Below, piece after piece: positions 60,020-64,000 of a stretch of 64,000 nucleotides of DNA. The position numbers and the translations under genes were made by a program. The stretch is from Lactuca virosa (taxonomy: Eukaryota > Streptophyta > Magnoliopsida > Asterales > Asteraceae). How positions within the stretch are numbered: the first letter of the stretch is position 1; each line of letters starts with the position of its first letter. Under the pieces are notes generated by a model. That model did no database searches and had not been told where the DNA came from. It worked only from the letters and a program-made list of their open reading frames with translations. Where the stretch lies: the NCBI GenBank assembly GCA_928212115.1, contig CAKMRJ010000001.1, forward strand, positions 365,621,038 through 365,685,037. Reading direction: 5' to 3'.

Positions 60020-61247
60020 GGGAAAATGGCTTGCGAGTGTAATTACCTTTTCGTCTTGTTTACGTTTAGGCAATTTCATTTTTTTACACATTTGACCATT
60101 TAACTTGTTAAATGTGTTCACATATTACAATTGTCACCTGTTATAGCATGTGACAATGATGATATGTGAACACATTTAACAAGTTAAATGGTCAAATGTG
60201 TATAAAAAAAAGAAAGTTTTCTAAATGTGAACATTTTTTTTTTACAAATTTCTTAAGCTTTTTTTATAATTTCTTATAACATTTTTATGATATTTTTTCC
60301 TATAGTTTTTTCAAATACAATGTTTTAAACTTTGCTTATAATTTTTTTTAACTTTCATATAATTTTAATACAAGTGTTTTTAAACCAAATATTTTATAAA
60401 TGTTTTAAAATTTTCTTACAAGTTTTTAACTTGTTTTTTTACATTTTCATATAATTTTTTTTATAACTTTCATACACTTATTTCTAAACTTTCTTTTACA
60501 ACATTTTTTAAAGTGTTTCATAGATTTTGTATGACAATTTAATATTTTTTATAACATTTTAAAATACTTTTGTTAACTACTAGTTTAAAACGTTGTATCA
60601 AAAAAATTAAAAGTTTATAAACTTCTAATTAAAATTTTTAAAAAGTTGTAATAATTTTAAAACATTTACATTATATAGATTTTTTTTGTTTTTTTATTTG
60701 CTAAGTAATATTTTCTTTTTATTTTTTTAAAAGACCATCCATACTTATTTTTACATATTTAATTTTATTGTAAGATACTATTTACTTTAAAAATATTGTA
60801 TATGTTTAAAAACAAAAGAAAAAAATTATAAGAGACTATATAAAATATTTCACAAGAAAAAACATATTTATTAATTAAAAGGTAAATTTTAGAATTGATC
60901 AATATTTAATTAATATTTAGGAAAATTGTGTATATTTTAAAAGTAACGTTTAAAAAAAATAATACAAACAAATATGAAAAATAAAATCGTTATTAAAAGT
61001 GGGGAAAATGACTTATCAATGTAATTAACTTTTCATTTTTTTCACATTTAAGTAACTTTCTTTTTTTGTACACATTTAACCATTTAATTTGTTAATTTGT
61101 TCATATATTATCAATGTCACATGCTATAAACAGGTGACAATGAAAATATGTGAACACATATAACAAGTTAAATGTATACAGAAATAAATAAGTTGCCTAA
61201 ATGTGAACAAAGCGACAAAGATGATTATCCTGGTAATTCATTTTCCC
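60020..61247. mobile_element. Composite of two foldback MITEs with a common 9-bp duplication
   Basis: Flanked by TATGTAAAA on both sides (60011-60019 and 61248-61256). Outer ends GGGAAAATGG and CATTTTCCC are inverted repeats. The left part (60020-60230) and right part (about 61004-61247) are related foldback units, each with a central hairpin around GTGACA (left centre near 60141, right centre near 61130). The right copy is complete; the left lacks its own right end. 60231-61003 between them is AT-rich without ORFs. The 9-bp duplication suggests Mutator-type movement. Confidence 0.8.
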
Positions 61248-61256
61248 TATGTAAAA

Positions 61257-61549
61257 AAACATCCAATAACAAAACAATTTTAGAATCAAAATAAAAGGAA
61301 ATTAACACATTCACACAACTTGATTTGAGAAATCGATATTGGCATGCACAAAAAAAACGTTTTTTTTGTTGTATTCATATTTTTTAAATAAGGAAAGGAA
61401 AAGAAAAGCCTTTTCTTGTGTTTGAAACTAAGCTTTTAAAACCCTAAATGATTTATATTTTAGACACACATAATTCTCACATGTGTTATAAACCATATGC
61501 CATCAAGCAAGCCAAAGTTAATTTCTAGTGCTTATAATCATGAACATGT
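61257..61549 (-). other. Probable copia leader fragment
   Basis: Lies on the internal side of the copia primer site at 61550-61563; AT-rich, no gag seen. Cut short by the composite MITE at its left. Confidence 0.4.
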
Positions 61550-61830
61550 GACTCTGATACCACTGTTGGGACATGGTGCTAGTTTATAGTAATATAATTA
61601 AAACAAACAGTGGAAGCAAACGAAGATAAAATGCCTCCCACATCGAAATCCAAAACCGGCTCACCCGAATATACTTTAAACACGGCTCTCGGTATGAAAA
61701 ATGGCATATGAAGATTCTCAAAATAAAATGTCTAGACCATCATGAGGAAAATTCTAATTTCTAGGTGGAGACTTAGAAAAACCACACATAGCATCTCACA
61801 TACAACATACAATCATAAATGCAAATAATA
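61550..61830 (-). mobile_element. Copia-type LTR/primer-site fragment
   Basis: Minus strand GTGGTATCAGAGTC (61563-61550) preceded by an LTR end ...CATGTCCCAACA (61575-61564). The LTR-like sequence continues to about 61830, where it abuts the gag of element E. The LTR start and a second LTR are not seen, so boundaries are approximate. Confidence 0.5.
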
Positions 61831-61860
61831 AGAGCATGAAGGAAATAATATATCACATAC

Positions 61861-63023
61861 ATGCGATATCAACTAGTAGAACTCGGATCTCCTCAGCCCG
61901 TGACTGCAATGCTCGGCTCCTCACCACAAGAATAGTCACTCTGGCCTCGCGACCATCAGTAATCCTCAGTATGGCTGTAGCAGGTGCCCTCACTGCTCCC
62001 CTCATCAACTCCAAACAATCGGCATTCTTGTGGCCCACTTGGTTACAGTGGAAACATAACGGACCCGTTCCCTGGGGACAATCCCTGATGACATGACCAA
62101 TCCAGCCAAACTTGTAGCAACCCATACCCCTACATTGATAAACCCCATCGTGCTACTTTCCGCACGTGCTGCACTGACCTCGACCCTGCTAGCCTCTCAC
62201 TCGGTGATAAAAATCTTGGGTTTCTTCATAGGACCCCCAACTGTCTGCACCTACTATGGCATCCTCTTCCCATGGTGCTCCAAATCAATCTTCCGCTCTC
62301 GGGCTCTAGCTATCATGTCTTCCAAAGTCCGAAAAGATGAAAAGCTAACACGCTCCCTGATATCGTCTCACAACATGTCATGCTACCGAGTCTTCTTCAT
62401 CTCCTTGTCTGTAGCATACTATGGAACCAAAAGATCCATCTCCCTAAATTTGGCGGTGATCTCCGCCACAGTCTCAGTCGTCTGGAGAAGGTCCTGAAAC
62501 TCCCTCGCCAACTGTTGCACCTCGATAGATGGTGCAAATTCCACCCTAAACCTGGTCACAAACTCATCCAAACTCATCGTCTCAATGACCTCGCCTCCCA
62601 AAGCGAAGTCTACCTCCTCCCACCAATCTCGCGTTCTGTATTTCAGAAGACAAGAAGCAAATCTGACATTTGACCCCTCGGGGCAGAAGCTCGTCCGGAA
62701 AGCGTTCACCATATCCGCTAACCAACTCCTACTAGCAATGGGGTCATTCTCCCTAAAGAAATCAGGAGATCCACAAGCATGAAACTCACGGAATTGAAGG
62801 AAAGAGTGCGAGCTCCCACAATAGCCATAATCTCAGTGCGGAACATGCCAAGATGCTCATCTAAAATTTTCATGATCCCCTCCTTGACCGAACCGAAGAT
62901 CATAGGAGTCTGCTCCAAAATACCACGGATGATCTTTGATGAAATGAAGTCTCACATCTGCTCATCCATCGGTTCAGTGCCAACATCTGAGCCTAAACCT
63001 CCTCCATGCGTGATCATCACCAT
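61861..63023 (-). pseudogene. gag of element E (degraded)
   Basis: Starts MVMITHGGGLGSDVG at 63023. QTPMIFGSVKEGIMKILDE (about 62910) and EVQQLAREFQDLLQTTETV (about 62520-62460) match gag of element A closely. A zinc knuckle CFHCNQVGHKNADC lies at about 62055-62014, and an altered first knuckle (CYKFGWIGHVIRDC, second Cys replaced by Phe) at about 62119-62078. Stops and shifts occur near 62950, 62720, 62415 and 62240. Ends DIA at a GTATGT splice-like site. Confidence 0.85.
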
Positions 63024-63024
63024 T

Positions 63025-63912
63025 CTGAAAAGTAGCCATACAAAACTCAGATCATACCCATAAAATTCCTCATCCTACAGGCTTCCTAGAATCTTTGTGA
63101 CCCTCCTTGATTCGAGTATGGATCATGTGCTTTCAGTAGTATGGGCCCAATACTACCTTCCACACCTATCCATACTTTCCTCAAGAATTATCCCAAATTT
63201 TCTAAGTCATCTTCTCATACTGGTATTCCAAATACCGAATATACAACGCATCCATACCCACTAAAACACTTCCTAGGCTCTCTTAGGTTCCTGACCTCAC
63301 CCTGTCATCAACTGCTGAAAGGCTCTCACTTATTTTAGTTAACCACTTCATGAATACCATTACATGCAACAAAGCTCAAATAATCCTTCGACTAACAAGC
63401 TCAACTCTACAACGGTTGGACTCAGACAAGAGCTGCGCAATAAGGCCAAATCCATCACTCTGAGATTATTCCACCTTTATAGCATCTAACGTAGCGTATT
63501 CACTTAATGGTTAACTCACTTCAACAAGAATCCTACAAAGTACAAAGCAAGCAACATTCATGCAGTAACACTGCAAGCCACAACCAATCATATGACATCC
63601 CAAGCTCACTTTCCACTACTATGCTAGGAACCTCTGCTCTCACTGTCGGTTGCCTTATGTATGCAAATTATACACAAGACATGAAATATGATTCTAATCG
63701 TATATAATTTTTAAAACATACACTTAGCACTCACTTCTACCAATATAGATTTCAAATCTAGCATATCATCTAATTCTCCTAGGCTACAAGGCATCACATA
63801 TCAATCCAATCTATCATGCAATTCTTGAAAGTATTCTTAGCCTCATCCTAGCATGCAAACATTCATATCATATAACATATCAACATGTATGGGTATTCTG
63901 GGAATCACTTAC
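63025..63912 (-). other. Putative leader intron of element E
   Basis: Donor GAGCTCAA/GTAAGTGATTCC (63912) and acceptor CTACTTTTCAG (ends 63025) directly before AATGGTG. Same arrangement as in A and C. Confidence 0.45.
63136..63156 (-). promoter_or_regulatory. Leader palindrome with GGGCCC core (element E)
   Basis: GTAGTATGGGCCC followed by AATACTAC, 21 nt with one extra base. The core is intact; the flanking block CACATGATCCATAC (minus strand) is shared with B. Confidence 0.5.
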
Positions 63913-64000
63913 TTGAGCTCGGCTGATTGCACGCATCACACTCTCCTTTTCTTTATAAAATTCTTTTTAGAAAACTATTTTCTTTCAAAATATCACCAAT

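Larger units (their letters stand above)
61831..64000 (-). mobile_element. Element E: 5' part of a minus-strand Ty3/gypsy element, runs off the window
   Basis: Minus strand, in order: leader with donor-like GTAAGT (63912-63907), GGGCCC palindrome (63156-63136), acceptor CAG ending at 63025, gag 63023-61861, then GTATGT at 61860. By alignment with B and C, the primer site and 5' LTR should lie within about 150 bp beyond 64000. Protease and pol are absent on the left, where a copia LTR fragment is found. Confidence 0.75.

Overview
This is a plant nuclear window, almost certainly from a dicot with a large, retrotransposon-rich genome. A lettuce-like Asteraceae genome is my best guess, but it rests on the look of the LTR families and not on a search. 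More than half of the window is LTR retrotransposon, much of it nested. I can support two genuine intron-containing genes, both on the minus strand. One is a protodermal factor 1 gene (PDF1, 52117-53347). The other is a frameshifted replication-protein-A-like gene (55543-57639) that lies inside a Helitron.

Layout. 1-4859 is AT-rich DNA with a 345-bp tandem duplication, TA/GA microsatellites, a field of TTCACATGTGAA-like dyads and a 26-bp tandem array. 4860-6753 holds a truncated Ty3/gypsy LTR and a duplicated segment around a CT/TA microsatellite. 6754-17702 is an old minus-strand gypsy-like element, B. Its two LTRs belong to different subfamilies, and it carries a truncated copia tail, a 1.5-kb LTR-like insertion and a 297-bp hairpin. 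17823-37619 is a minus-strand gypsy element, C, with TGCTA target duplications. A solo LTR (21807-24096, TTACC duplications) lies in its interior, and an entire minus-strand copia element (26503-34463, GTAAC duplications) sits six bases inside its 5' LTR. 38278-47702 is a plus-strand gypsy element, A, with AGTAT duplications, Tekay-like gag-pol and about 2.2-kb LTRs. 48462-50259 is a foldback element with 9-bp duplications, probably MULE-type. 52117-53347 is PDF1 with an L1 box upstream. 55306-59421 is the Helitron with the RPA-like gene. 59516-59662 is a hAT-type MITE. 60020-61247 is a composite of two foldback MITEs with perfect 9-bp duplications. The end of the window is a copia LTR/PBS fragment and the gag half of another minus-strand gypsy element, E, which runs off the right edge.

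The gypsy-like elements A, B, C and E share one untranslated-leader plan although their LTRs differ. In sense order it is a tRNA-Met-type primer site, a splice-donor-like GTAAGT, a 20-nt palindrome centred on GGGCCC, and (in A, C and E) a CAG/AATGGTG acceptor at the gag start. This resembles the retroviral arrangement in which the dimerisation/packaging signal lies between splice donor and gag, so that only unspliced genomic RNA carries it. It is the most interesting hypothesis from this window. Other notable signals are paired ACTCGACGAGT / ACTCGGCGAGT motifs, with a fixed order, in the LTRs of A; analogous GTACGC...GCGTAC modules in other LTRs; a 69-nt stop-containing putative intron at the gag-protease boundary; and the RPA-bearing Helitron.
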